Below, one piece after another: positions 1-10,510 of a stretch of 64,000 nucleotides of DNA (positions are counted from its first letter, which is position 1; the number at the start of each line of letters is the position of its first letter). Under the pieces are notes generated by a model. It ran no database searches, was not told the origin of the DNA, and worked only from the letters and a program-made list of their open reading frames with translations. Where the stretch lies: contig NC_091143.1 in NCBI RefSeq assembly GCF_041381155.1, positions 30,629,331 to 30,693,330 of the forward strand. The letters run 5' to 3'. The position numbers were made by a program, and so were the translations under genes. This DNA is from Argopecten irradians. Taxonomy: Eukaryota > Mollusca > Bivalvia > Pectinida > Pectinidae.

Positions 1-88
1 CTTACATGGGATTCGAACCCGCATCCCAGAGCTGGAGGGGTTGTGGTAATATGTCGGGACTTAACCACTCGGCCAACGCGGCCCCCAC
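1..88 (-). mobile_element. tRNA-derived SINE head, cut by the window edge
   Basis: Read on the minus strand, this stretch has an RNA polymerase III A box (TGGCCGAGTGG, plus-strand 65-75) and a B box (GGTTCGAATCC, 9-19) at tRNA-like spacing. Around them it resembles a Leu/Ser-type tRNA head. The region between the boxes does not fold into a proper anticodon arm and has no convincing anticodon, so this is a tRNA-derived SINE promoter and not a working tRNA gene. The SINE body would continue leftwards beyond the window. Similar heads are common in mollusc genomes (family knowledge). Confidence 0.7.
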
Positions 89-3000
89 AAAAATAAACAA
101 AATCAATCAATAAACGTAAATTGGATGTAAAACAAATAATTCATAACAATAATCAGTAATTATTTAAACAATCAGAGTACCACATATTCCATTCTTTAAA
201 ATACTTGACGCCGATCAAATTTCTTTCAATAAATCAATGCAATGGTTCGTTTCCTGAACTATTCTATCTTTAATTCCTTTCTCCTCAGTACTCCAATTTA
301 ATCATTTTATTAAATAAAACAAAACTTTCCATAGGAGTAGACGTCAGGTATTGTTTATACAAGACTTCTCCATACCATACATGCAATATATTGGTTCATC
401 ACAAAACAAAGATAGCCATCTTATTCATATGAAGGGGAATAACTCCACCATGAGTATTACTTCATGACATATACATGTTTATTGATAAGTCGATGTACTG
501 TATTTTAAAACCAGATTATGTCATGGAGGATTTTGTGTTTCTTAAACGGCATGTGATATTTTCACTTGTATTTTCCAATTATAACAGCTATCTGTGTGTT
601 CTAAAAGTGTCTTGATCTCTTTCTCTTTCTTTTTGTTAGACCTCATTCATCTACTAAAACATTACAGATACAAATATGCACGTAATATCCTGGACATTTC
701 AAGATAAGGCTAGAAACGGTTGATGTGGTCATGTATCATAGTCAACTCATTCACTATATGAACCTCTCAGTTATAGTTTTAGAAAGGCTAACTAAAAGTA
801 AGTTTCGTGACCGATTCATTTATCAGGACGTTCCAGCTAAATAAAGATAAAATCTAATGAATCACGTCCAAAAGTCATAGTTCTAATGTCTCGGCAATTT
901 ATCATCGTCTATACTTGGAATTAGCCATGCATACTGTAACCCTCAATTAGAAAAGTAGACTACACACATATGCATTGTACACATTCCAAAAGTCTTCATA
1001 ATTTGTCACTAATTATCCTATAGACAGATGCCTACAACTTAAATCAAAGCCTAAAGAAACCGTAGAAATACGTTTTCGTTTAAACCCTTCGTTTCATCAA
1101 AGATCAAAGATATGTGTGTTCTGAAAATTTTTGAAATAAACTATTATATAAGGCTTAAATGACCTATGCTGATCGTGGGATGGGGTCAACTGGTTCATTT
1201 TTGTGTAGTTGAATAATATACTTGACTGAGTAGTACGTATAAAATGCCACTTACAATGACATATGATTCGCTAAATGTGTAGAATTCACCATTACCATGT
1301 CACTGATATAAACAAAACAGCAAAAGACATGTTAAGATCGAGTTAAATCTAATAATAATTTTCAAACATATATTTGATTTTTTTTTTTTTGGTCGGGGGC
1401 TCTAGTGACACATCCTTTGCTTGCACCAACGAAATAAGCATAGCTTTCTCGATAAGATGATTTAAGCAAAATTAAAATAACATTGAAAACTGCTTATACG
1501 TAGTTTTTCACCTTTTCCATTTGATCTCACTTGATTTATTTTCCACTTTAAGCGAATTTCATTAAAACAAAAGTTTTCCATGATAAATGTCCCATCAAAA
1601 GTATGTGATATGGAATATGACGAAAGATATTTTTCTAATTTGTCATATGTTCATCAAAACATGGATTTCAACTCAAAATGATAAGCCATGATAATGGTAG
1701 ACTGGAGTACGAGTGATTTGATGATCGCCAAAAATCTTCTATTTATTAAGCACATTAATATAATCTGAGACACACTCTGTAAAACAATCCACTTCAATAT
1801 CATGTAGTGATGTGACGGAACACATTAACGATATAATTAATCACTCTTGAACAATACCACACGTGTATGACAAAGAACAATTGAACTTATCATAACCCCT
1901 TTTCAATTGCCCTTTAATTCGTATAATTTCCCACGAAAAGTTATCAATGTATGGACTTTTGTTTTTATTTAGGTCAAATGGCATTGATTTGTAAATATGA
2001 CGACGTTGCTATTCAAGTTAAGTGGTTTTAATGCGACCAGACTTATAAAACGAGATTTATCGACTGATGTATAATAAGTTCTGTGTTATACCCATAGTAA
2101 TTAATGATAATACTTTGTGTATAATTAAAGAAATATATTTTGATTTTAAACATAATGTTGAAATTATGTTAATGTCACAAAAGGGATTTTGTTGTTTCAA
2201 AATCTATCAAAATCCATTTAACAAACGGAGGTGAAAGTTATTTAAGAGTCAGGTTAAAGTGATCTAAAAAGTAACTTTTTTTCTTTTCTCCAGCCACACC
2301 CGTTTGACCTTATGTAAAACATAATTTTATAAATAGTCGATGTTATCATCCATTCCAAATAGAAAGAGGTCGCTAGTTACAAATAATTAATTGTTAATAT
2401 TCTGAAACAGAAAATATACAGATATGCGTCTGAAACTATCATAAAATGTTGATACAATTAATCATGAAGCCTCCTTTCAAAAAAAGAAAAAAGAAAGAAA
2501 AATCATTATTGACGAAAGATTGTTTTGGACAAGCGTTATTGAATTTTGGATATCTTAATATATTTCTTCAATTTAGACACTTGATCTAAGAGTGTAATGA
2601 AACGTTCTCAAGACGAAAGTCTAATAGGTGCAACATGTCAATCACATTATCAATATACAAACAGTACCTACTTAATCTAAACTATATATTATAATGATTT
2701 ATACGATTTTCTTTTGATGTAGATAAGTTGTTTACTTCGAGATGCAGATTTATCTTATTTATTGCTCGTTATTGACCGTTTTATATCCACACTTAATATT
2801 CTGTTTATCTGTATTTATCGGTGATAAAGGTTACCTAGTAAACATGCTATTTACTAGCCGATAATAGATGTTATTGTACCTGAACACTTACCCCTGAAAT
2901 TTCACAATAGCCAACTTGTAATTCCATTGATGTGGTTATGTACTGATAACAATGATGTGTTTATAGCTGTGTTGATTCCTTGACTCCATATTACGACATA

Positions 3001-4807
3001 CCACATCAAGTGTATGGCCACTTTTAATTTTCACTGAACCTGGCGTTTCGGAGTGGCACGCGTCCTAAGATACAGTATCAGACATAGACTAAGAAACGAT
3101 TTTCCAATTACATTTTTGCAAAAATGTCATCATAGAATCAGGCTTACACTTGTAATCAAACCAGATTTATACAAAATAATATGGTAATATCATATTTCAA
3201 GTGTTAATTTCAAAAAATGCTTTCCAACAGAACGATTTGTAAGGTAGTTTCATAAGGACCCTTGTCGTTCCACAATAACGAATTGACCTTCTGACTGAAT
3301 AAAATCTTTTGCTTTGAAAACCATCTCCTTTACACAGGGACATATGACCTAATATATGTTACATATGTGTAATATTGTCTGCGTAAAATATCTAAATTCC
3401 TGTAAATTTTAACTGCAATTTTCAGGTCAAATTTGCTAGAAAAGAGCAAAGATTTGCGTTCAGGTGATCAGAATGATCTGAATTCACATTAAATTTTCTC
3501 TTTGTCAATTTGACCTAAAATTGACCTCAATTTCAGTTAATTTTGATTGGAAAAGTGTATGGGCCGCGGTGTCCGAATTGTAATAATTTTCCAATATAAT
3601 ATCACCATCACATCTACAGTTGTTTTGTATGTTGTTAGTTTGCAACCAACGAGCGGTATTTCAATGATGTAGATGGCAATGTATAAATGTATTTCTAGTC
3701 ATTAAAACGCCACACATAAAACATTGTGGATATTAATGTTTATAGGAAATGGAGATAGAGATTGGTAGTCTGACAGCTCAAGAGTCATTACTCACTGATA
3801 AAACAACATCTATCATCAACTTCCAAAAAAAAAATTAAAAATATTTATTGAAAAAAATTCCCATAACGCGGGTCGTGTTATCCTACCCGGAGTCACCACA
3901 TCGAACTTTATCTATACATATTCTGATGTCACAGTTATGATTTGGTAATTTGATTTTGTTTAGGAAATCTATAGAGCCTTAAACTAAATATCAAAGGCTA
4001 TGACATCGATTTATAAGGTATGGTATAATACGCATTTTCCCTTTTTTGTATTCGACGTGATCATCCTCGTAGATAGCAATACACCCGTATAACCCTTATC
4101 AACAGTATTGGCAAAAACGTTCGCTTAATGACTGCAATTAATCTTTACCTCTCACCTGACGGCAAAATTAATGAAATATCTTTTAACGATAACTAGAAGT
4201 GAATGACCACAAGGTCAACTCGTGTCTTCCCATCCTTATCGCGGACAGGGCAATACCCTCAATAACCTCTAGAATACATGCTGTTTGACAGGACTGCTTT
4301 AAATAATAATTGTACTGATAATTTACCCTCATTTAAACTGATCTTAAGTTATGATTTTTGTTTTACTACAGGAATTCGTGGTATGGCCACTATCGGTAGT
4401 CAACCCGTGTACTATTTTTTATTATCATTCCTTAACGTATCTCTTTAGGAGAGAAAACTTCCTCTTAACTCATTGGTTAGGTTGCCACCGAAGTCCATAA
4501 CGGGTCACAGGCATAGAGTATAAAAAGTCACGTTTGACGTCAAAATCTACAACGAAATTTGTGATTTTTCAAAGCTCAATTTTGTTTCATAAAATTGACA
4601 GATTGATTATTTCGAGTTGAAGGGATGACTTTTTGAAAAAACTAAAATATTAATATATAACAAGCCGAAGTTGTTATTCTTCTGAGTTTCTGTGGTCTTG
4701 TGCTTCCAAAAATATGTCCTATGCCAAATTCTCTATAAAATTAATCTGTGTTTGTATACAACAAATGAGATGACGTTAAAATGGTGACATATTTTCTAAA
4801 ATATGAT
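89..4807. other. AT-rich spacer, no gene seen
   Basis: No open frame longer than about 60 codons and no protein family recognised on either strand. There are short A or T runs (for example near 1380 and 3825). I could not assign any repeat family. Exons shorter than about 60 nt could be missed. Confidence 0.5.
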
Positions 4808-4811
4808 TTAA

Positions 4812-5140
4812 AGACGCTCCACCGCCGACAGGGTATAATTGATGTTTAATCGTGTTCATATGTGTCTAATTAACACAAAAAGACATATAAATTAATTTGT
4901 CTTTCTTTTGGTGCATGCGTATGCAGAACTTTATTCTATATAGGGCATAGTGCCATGGAGTTTTCGTGGGACGCAATTAATTATGTTTAATATTTTTTTT
5001 ATTCAAGTAAAATAAAAAGCTTAAACTTTTCAATGGTACGTAGTGTAAAGTAAACAACATTTGTAAATGAGGAAAAATACCAATTCGTCCGCTCCTGTTT
5101 TTTCAGAGAGAAAATACCCTTCTTCAGCGGTGTAGCATCT
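4812..5140. mobile_element. MITE with TTAA target-site duplication
   Basis: A non-coding element of about 330 bp flanked by TTAA at 4808-4811 and 5141-5144. Its ends are imperfect terminal inverted repeats: AGACGCTCCACCGCCGACAG on the left and, on the reverse strand of the right end, AGATGCTACACCGCTGAAGA. The interior matches both arms of the fold-back element at 47238-48530 in order, including the TTTTGGTGCATGC and GGGAYGCAATTAAT blocks, so this is a dispersed family. TTAA duplications are typical of piggyBac-type transposition (family knowledge), and the element has no transposase, so it is presumably non-autonomous. The small open frame starting at 5190 lies just outside it and has no recognisable product. 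Confidence 0.7.
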
Positions 5141-5867
5141 TTAATGTTGATAAGCCAATCAAAATGCTCATTAAAAGCAAGGAGTGTAAATGTCTAAACG
5201 TGTAGAGGAACATGTGAATGTGTCGGTCATCGGCGACCTGGTAGCTATCAATGGTAAATCATTCGTTTTTCATATAGTGAGTCTCGAATTCGAATACAAT
5301 GTACCCGGTATAGCTGATATTAATATACCATATAATCATCTTTTTCGCCCTGATTGTATTTTTTGTAAAAAAAACCCACCATAAACATTAACAGAAATAT
5401 TAACACACTTCAATATGAAATGAGATAATGTTTTAGTGTGTTGTATATACATGTATATTCCTTAGAACATGTGACATAGGGTATATATATTGGCGACAAA
5501 GAACCACATAACTAAACTAGAAAATAACGTCATTATCTTTCTCATTAATATCATCACTCTTGTACCTCCGCCATTCATATCTTTCTACCTTTCAGGATTT
5601 TCCATTGCGAACACGCAAAAACATTGGCTCATTACAAACAAACGAATAGTTTTCGAAGCAAACATTTTACTTCAAACATCAAGGAAGTTGATCCTATATA
5701 TCTCATTTCTATGTAGTTGATAAAACATTTATTAAGGGGAGATATAAATCCCCCCCCAAAAAAAATGAGGTATAACCATATCGTTCAATAGCTCTTATAA
5801 CAGTTGAAGAGGTCTATCAGGAAGAAAATTTCAATATTACTAGGATATGTATTCTCTACATTACAGC

Positions 5868-5875
5868 TATAAAAG
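5868..5875 (+). promoter_or_regulatory. TATA box for the Toll-like receptor gene
   Basis: The sequence TATAAAAG lies 54 bp before the first base of the Toll-like receptor start codon. A pyrimidine-rich, initiator-like TCTCATC follows about 20 bp downstream (5888-5894), so the 5' leader would be only about 35-40 nt and unspliced. This is inferred from motif and spacing alone. Confidence 0.5.
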
Positions 5876-5918
5876 TTCCATCAGAATTCTCATCGTGAAT
5901 ATTTGAGGTATTAGACCG

Positions 5919-5942
5919 ATGCTCCGAAATGCAGTTTGCTAA
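5919..5942 (+). promoter_or_regulatory. Seven-codon upstream ORF overlapping the receptor start
   Basis: An ATG ten bases before the receptor's start codon opens a seven-codon frame that ends in TAA inside the receptor's fifth codon region. It is in a different frame from the receptor. If transcription starts near 5892, ribosomes meet this ATG first, so receptor translation would depend on leaky scanning or reinitiation. Confidence 0.4.
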
Positions 5943-8070
5943 GTGGATGATTTTATTTCTCGTGGAAATAGCCAATGGTCAATTTTGGCATTTTCAGCCT
6001 AGCGATGGACTTACAAAAGACAATGTGCTGTGTCCTTTAACTTGTCAAAGCTCTCGTTACGTTGATCGTTGCTGTTCGTGCGACTCACTGCCCTCGTGGA
6101 TGGTGAATAGGTCTATATCACTGAGAAATATTTACGTGGAGTACGTGTCTGTCCGTCCATCTGCGATACTTGTGAATATCACAGACAGACCTTCAACCTC
6201 GTTTGATTCCGTTATATATGCATCTGGACGACTGAGGCACTTTCCGTTAAACATTTGTGATTACCAATATCTGGGACATATAGACTTCTCAGAAAATCAC
6301 ATCGAAAATATAGCAAATATATCATGTCTTGAATATCTCGATTCGTTGATTTTGAAAGGAAATAAGCTTATGTACATTTCAAATACGACTTTCATCAACT
6401 TGAGAAATTTACGCATTTTAGATTTGTCTCACAATTTGATTAAAGGTATGGATCCGAACGTGTTTAATATGGCCAAAACACAAATTTACCACACGGACTT
6501 TTCGGAGAACTTATTTCAGTCTATGGACGTTACTAATGTCTTGGAAGAAAATCCGTTGTACTGCGAGAAGAGCTTCAACCATAGTATTTTTGGTGAGTTC
6601 ACCAACGTTAAGAACTACCGACTGAATCCTAATGCTCAGTACGGTTGTGGCAAACTTCGAATTTCCCACAATAAAATCACGAACAATTTAATTAATGTTG
6701 TTATGGAACACTACCCAGAAGACTATGCACTTCTATCAAAGGTTATGGTCCGCGGTAAAATCGTCATGGATGAAACACCAATTACTTGTGACTGTCATTT
6801 AGGCCTTTTTCTGACACTTTATAAAACCATAAAGGATTTTGAGAGGCGTTACTTCGTGTTTGAGAATGTAACAGAGGTAATCTGTGACGCTCCTCCCCAA
6901 ATGACAAACTACACATTTCACGATATTGTTTACAACATGAGCGTACGCCATCTTCTTGAGTGTGATGTGAAAATGAACTGTCCAAAAGGTTGCACATGTT
7001 TAGATCAACCATCGAGATTCCGTCTAAATGTTGATTGCAAAAATTCTAATCTTTCTTCACTCCCTACCAAAATGCCAGAAACCGTTCTACCAATACAGCT
7101 CCACTTGGCAAATAACTACATTTCACATCTGGAGCCACGAGACTATCTGAAAGACGTCTCGCTTTTGGATTTAAGCAACAACCCCGTACAAACTTTGACA
7201 AAAGCGGCCGTGTATTCTCTTGGAACCACAGCAAATGTGATTTTTGGTAATCATAAACTTCAAGGTCTTCCGGAAACACTCAGACTCCTCGATCCGGACC
7301 AATTCGAATTTGGAAAAACGCCTGTTCCTTGTGACTGTGAAAATACCTGGATAGGTGATTGGAAGAGAATCAAGGGAGGTAAATCAGATGAAAATACTTT
7401 GTGGTGTAAGACTTCTAAAGGTACCGTGGAAGCCCAGACTGCTACGGAAGAATTCTTGCAATGCACAAATACAAATCGAAGTCAGCTTATCATCGCCTTT
7501 TCTTCAGTATTAGGTGTCTTTGTGCTTGGTGTAGCGGCGATCCTCTCAGCTGTCTACTTCAAATTTGAGATAATGTTCCTCGCAAGGTGGTTTCGTGTAA
7601 AGAAAGAAAAATCGTGGATACATGATATATATCTCTCGTTCGATGACGACAATGACGATGTTCGAGGATTTGTGCTGAATTCACTACGCCCATGCCTTTT
7701 GGAGCATGGATACGACCTCTACACACAATGCCTGGATGGGGATGTCGGAAAGACAATAGAAAACCAACTGAAGTTCCACATAAATTATTCCCGATCATTT
7801 CTTTTCGTTATGTCAGACAACTGTCAAATCAATATGCAGACTGTTCTAGAGTATAAACTTGCGTTTTCTCACTTCACTAACGATGTCAGACGCAGCATGG
7901 TCCTTCTGGATTTCGATCACTCGACACCTTTGAACAATGGCATTTTTAGAGGATCAAGGGCGTTGAAACGCTTTGGAAACTACATTGCAATTACCGATAG
8001 GAATATCCAGGTCTATGCAAAACTTGTTGAAATGATTGGACTATCGACTAAATGCAACATGAAGGAATAA
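5929..8070 (+). CDS. Toll-like receptor, short ectodomain with two cysteine clusters and a TIR domain
   Basis: A 713-residue single-exon type I membrane receptor. Residues 1-18 are a plausible signal peptide. A cysteine-rich N-terminus and a few leucine-rich repeats follow (about 100-260, for example LRILDLSHN at 161-169), then a C-terminal LRR cap (C287, C289, C319, C345). A second N-terminal cap (C351, C355, C357, C370), two or three LRRs and a second C-terminal cap (C468, C470, C493, C512) complete the ectodomain. One membrane helix lies at about 519-543 and a TIR domain at about 564-705. The internal CT-NT cap pair is the multiple-cysteine-cluster layout of Drosophila Toll and many mollusc TLRs. 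In the TIR domain box 1 reads HDIYLSF. The BB-loop equivalent (601-608) keeps D603 and G607 but has valine where most TLRs have proline, and box 3 lacks FW. Role: ligand sensing at the cell surface or endosome and signalling through TIR adaptors. It is shorter than typical Toll proteins, so it may be a lineage-specific duplicate; the frame is fully open. Confidence 0.93.
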   Translation: MQFAKWMILFLVEIANGQFWHFQPSDGLTKDNVLCPLTCQSSRYVDRCCSCDSLPSWMVNRSISLRNIYVEYVSVRPSAILVNITDRPSTSFDSVIYASGRLRHFPLNICDYQYLGHIDFSENHIENIANISCLEYLDSLILKGNKLMYISNTTFINLRNLRILDLSHNLIKGMDPNVFNMAKTQIYHTDFSENLFQSMDVTNVLEENPLYCEKSFNHSIFGEFTNVKNYRLNPNAQYGCGKLRISHNKITNNLINVVMEHYPEDYALLSKVMVRGKIVMDETPITCDCHLGLFLTLYKTIKDFERRYFVFENVTEVICDAPPQMTNYTFHDIVYNMSVRHLLECDVKMNCPKGCTCLDQPSRFRLNVDCKNSNLSSLPTKMPETVLPIQLHLANNYISHLEPRDYLKDVSLLDLSNNPVQTLTKAAVYSLGTTANVIFGNHKLQGLPETLRLLDPDQFEFGKTPVPCDCENTWIGDWKRIKGGKSDENTLWCKTSKGTVEAQTATEEFLQCTNTNRSQLIIAFSSVLGVFVLGVAAILSAVYFKFEIMFLARWFRVKKEKSWIHDIYLSFDDDNDDVRGFVLNSLRPCLLEHGYDLYTQCLDGDVGKTIENQLKFHINYSRSFLFVMSDNCQINMQTVLEYKLAFSHFTNDVRRSMVLLDFDHSTPLNNGIFRGSRALKRFGNYIAITDRNIQVYAKLVEMIGLSTKCNMKE

Positions 8071-8766
8071 AAATCTCAGACAAATGTGATGAGAAATGGT
8101 CTCTTCTTCACAACATAAAACAAGTTTATAATAGTTATCCATCCGGTATGTACAAACTGCAGTAAAATTTGTCTTTACCAGCATTAACGTGGCCAGCCTA
8201 TTGTATGCCGGAAAACACAAGGTCCGGATTGTACAAGTATTACGTACTATGAAATAAGCGATTAACTATTATACGTATAAGCCGGAATAGTCAGGGATCT
8301 AGATTATACTAATATGATCTTTCACGAGGGTTGAGATATCCCTGTCCACCTGACTGTACCATGTAAGATTATTTCTCATCAATACTTTAAGGAGAAATAG
8401 TGAAAATCCAGTCGAATTGAACGTGACTATCGTCGTATGTATTGATGACGTCACTGTGTAGCGTGTGTGAGTTGTCTTTTCCCTACCTCGGTAAAAGACA
8501 GAGTATATTTTCCCTAGCAACCGCGGGATAACCCTTTCAGGTATGGGAAAGAAGACCGGTTTTGACAGGCGCTACTGAAATATCTTCCTCATATATGCTT
8601 TGTTTTTATTCGGTTCATATTTCTACGAACGATACAGATACATGCATACATCTGTTGAAATAGTAATGATAATAGTTTAGGATCCATTAGCATATCGTCT
8701 GTTTTATTTCAACCATATCAACATTTGGGTAGAGCAATGTCGGTGTATATCTTGTATATACAAGTA

Positions 8767-8772
8767 AATAAA
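8767..8772 (+). terminator. Candidate polyadenylation signal for the receptor gene
   Basis: AATAAA about 700 nt downstream of the receptor stop codon. Another AATAAA overlaps the stop itself (8067-8072) but would leave almost no 3' UTR. Choice between them is inference. Confidence 0.3.
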
Positions 8773-9993
8773 TCTTCTAGAAGCCTATCCCCCACTATCT
8801 TATGTTTCACATGTATATTTAATATTGTTAATAATCAAATACAGTCTATACGCAGAACTTTTGTTGTTGCGTTTTTATGATTTTGTTTTGTTTTTACCCG
8901 ACAAATATCAGTTGTGCACTTCTTTATACTCATACTTTGACTTGATATTGATATTTATTCGTTTTCTGATAAAAAATATCTTTGGTATCAATCTATTAGT
9001 GTTTGATAGATATAGCTTACAGAATTAAAGAGAACTCATATGATAAGAATGCTATGGAATCTGATTAGAAAAACACTTTTCATCATTACCCTATATCATT
9101 GAGTTAAAATTGAAAATAAAAATTACATTACAAACAAAAATGTAAACAAACAGTATTAGACTTCACATTCATGGGAAAATATTTTCATATCCTAGATTGT
9201 TTTTTTTTTGATAATTGAAAGTAATCAGATTGCATTTCAATTCATAATGTTGCTTCTGTAATATCACTTTCGTAAGCTGCAGCTCACAATATTTATTTTG
9301 AACATATTTCGTATTTTGTTTCGTTATCATTAAATGTGTTTGTTATCTATTTGCATTCTGAACATTTTTTGTTCTTATATCGCTACATGGTAAGCCAGTG
9401 AAAAATTGAACAGATATTTGTTATAGAAAGAAAAAAATAACTACAAATAACGCCTACAAAAGTGGGAATGTTTACATACAATCCTTCTTTCCTATTCAGT
9501 CCATATTTATGTGGAAGCATTTCAAAGACAGTAGGCGTGACAAAGGTGACGTGACAACTCGGTCAGTCCGTCTTAACCCCTCCAAGTGCATGGTGAATGT
9601 TATCACCGGCTGTCCCCTTTATTGGTCTTTGTGATGTACGGTAACGTACAGACTTCGAACGCATAAACACATCCATAAGCTTTAATTCGTATCCCAATAA
9701 TATGGTGTTGTCGTATGTGTCCTGAATGAACTTTTATAATAAAGCTTACATCAACAATTTCATGAAGTTGATGGTTGTCAAGCGTCATATGTACGCAATA
9801 CTAAGCTTAACCAATATTCCAGTTATTTAAAGTGAGAACATGAAGTTACAATGAACTAAAAGGTAGCAGTAACTGTAAAATTAGAGAAATTATTATATTC
9901 TGAAAAAAAACCCATTAATGACAACAAAATTTTTGAGAACACATGGGGAAATGAATTTTCAAAATGGCATCATATGTTTAAATCATGTACTTA
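8773..9993. other. AT-rich spacer
   Basis: No coding frame or repeat recognised. T and A runs occur near 9200 and 9430. Confidence 0.4.
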
Positions 9994-10107
9994 AAACATA
10001 CAATATTATCATAATACTTATGTATTGATTGTCACAGTTCTCTTCGATGTAATGTAACAAGAGGCTTCAATGACGTCATAGAAGCTGACATTTTTATGTT
10101 ATCGATA
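9994..10107 (+). repeat. Direct repeat copy 1 (contains TGACGTCA)
   Basis: This segment of about 114 bp recurs at 10389-10510 in the same orientation. Shared blocks include AAACATACAA at the start, AATGTAAC then AGAGGCTTCAATGACGTCA in the middle, and GTTATCGATA at the end. The copies are diverged but collinear, so they are an old local duplication or two members of a dispersed family. The conserved core contains the perfect CRE-like palindrome TGACGTCA. Confidence 0.55.
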
Positions 10108-10388
10108 TATCACCAATTAAATTCCTTAAAACGACGTTATATTACACTGTACCTATAATTATGTATTATATTACCTTTGAAGATATATTATATTTCAAAC
10201 ACTTTCATATCATAACAGAAGCTTATTACGTAAATGGAAGGGGCTTAGCTGTGATGATCCAGAAGGTTGCGCAGTGCGAGAATTTCCATATTGACTTGAG
10301 ATCTACCAAGGTTGTCAGGAAAATAGGGAGTTAGGAGGAGTATCGTACTGAATACCCTTGGCTTGTAAAGTGGCTTTAACTCATACTT

Positions 10389-10510
10389 AAACATACAAAA
10401 TTTCAATAATTATGCTAACTGATTGCCATATTTGAAATAAGTTGACTTCATTATAATGTAACCAGAGGCTTCAATGACGTCACAACGGCCGACATTTCAG
10501 GTTATCGATA
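10389..10510 (+). repeat. Direct repeat copy 2 (contains TGACGTCA)
   Basis: Second copy of the segment at 9994-10107, with the same order of conserved blocks: AAACATACAA, AATGTAACCAGAGGCTTCAA followed by the CRE-like octamer, and GTTATCGATA. Confidence 0.55.

Noticed and set aside
1..88. Functional tRNA gene
   Set aside because: A and B boxes are present but there is no regular anticodon arm or acceptor pairing; a SINE head explains it better.
8067..8072. AATAAA overlapping the receptor stop codon as the poly(A) signal
   Set aside because: It would leave a 3' UTR of about 20 nt; the site at 8767 is more plausible, though unproven.
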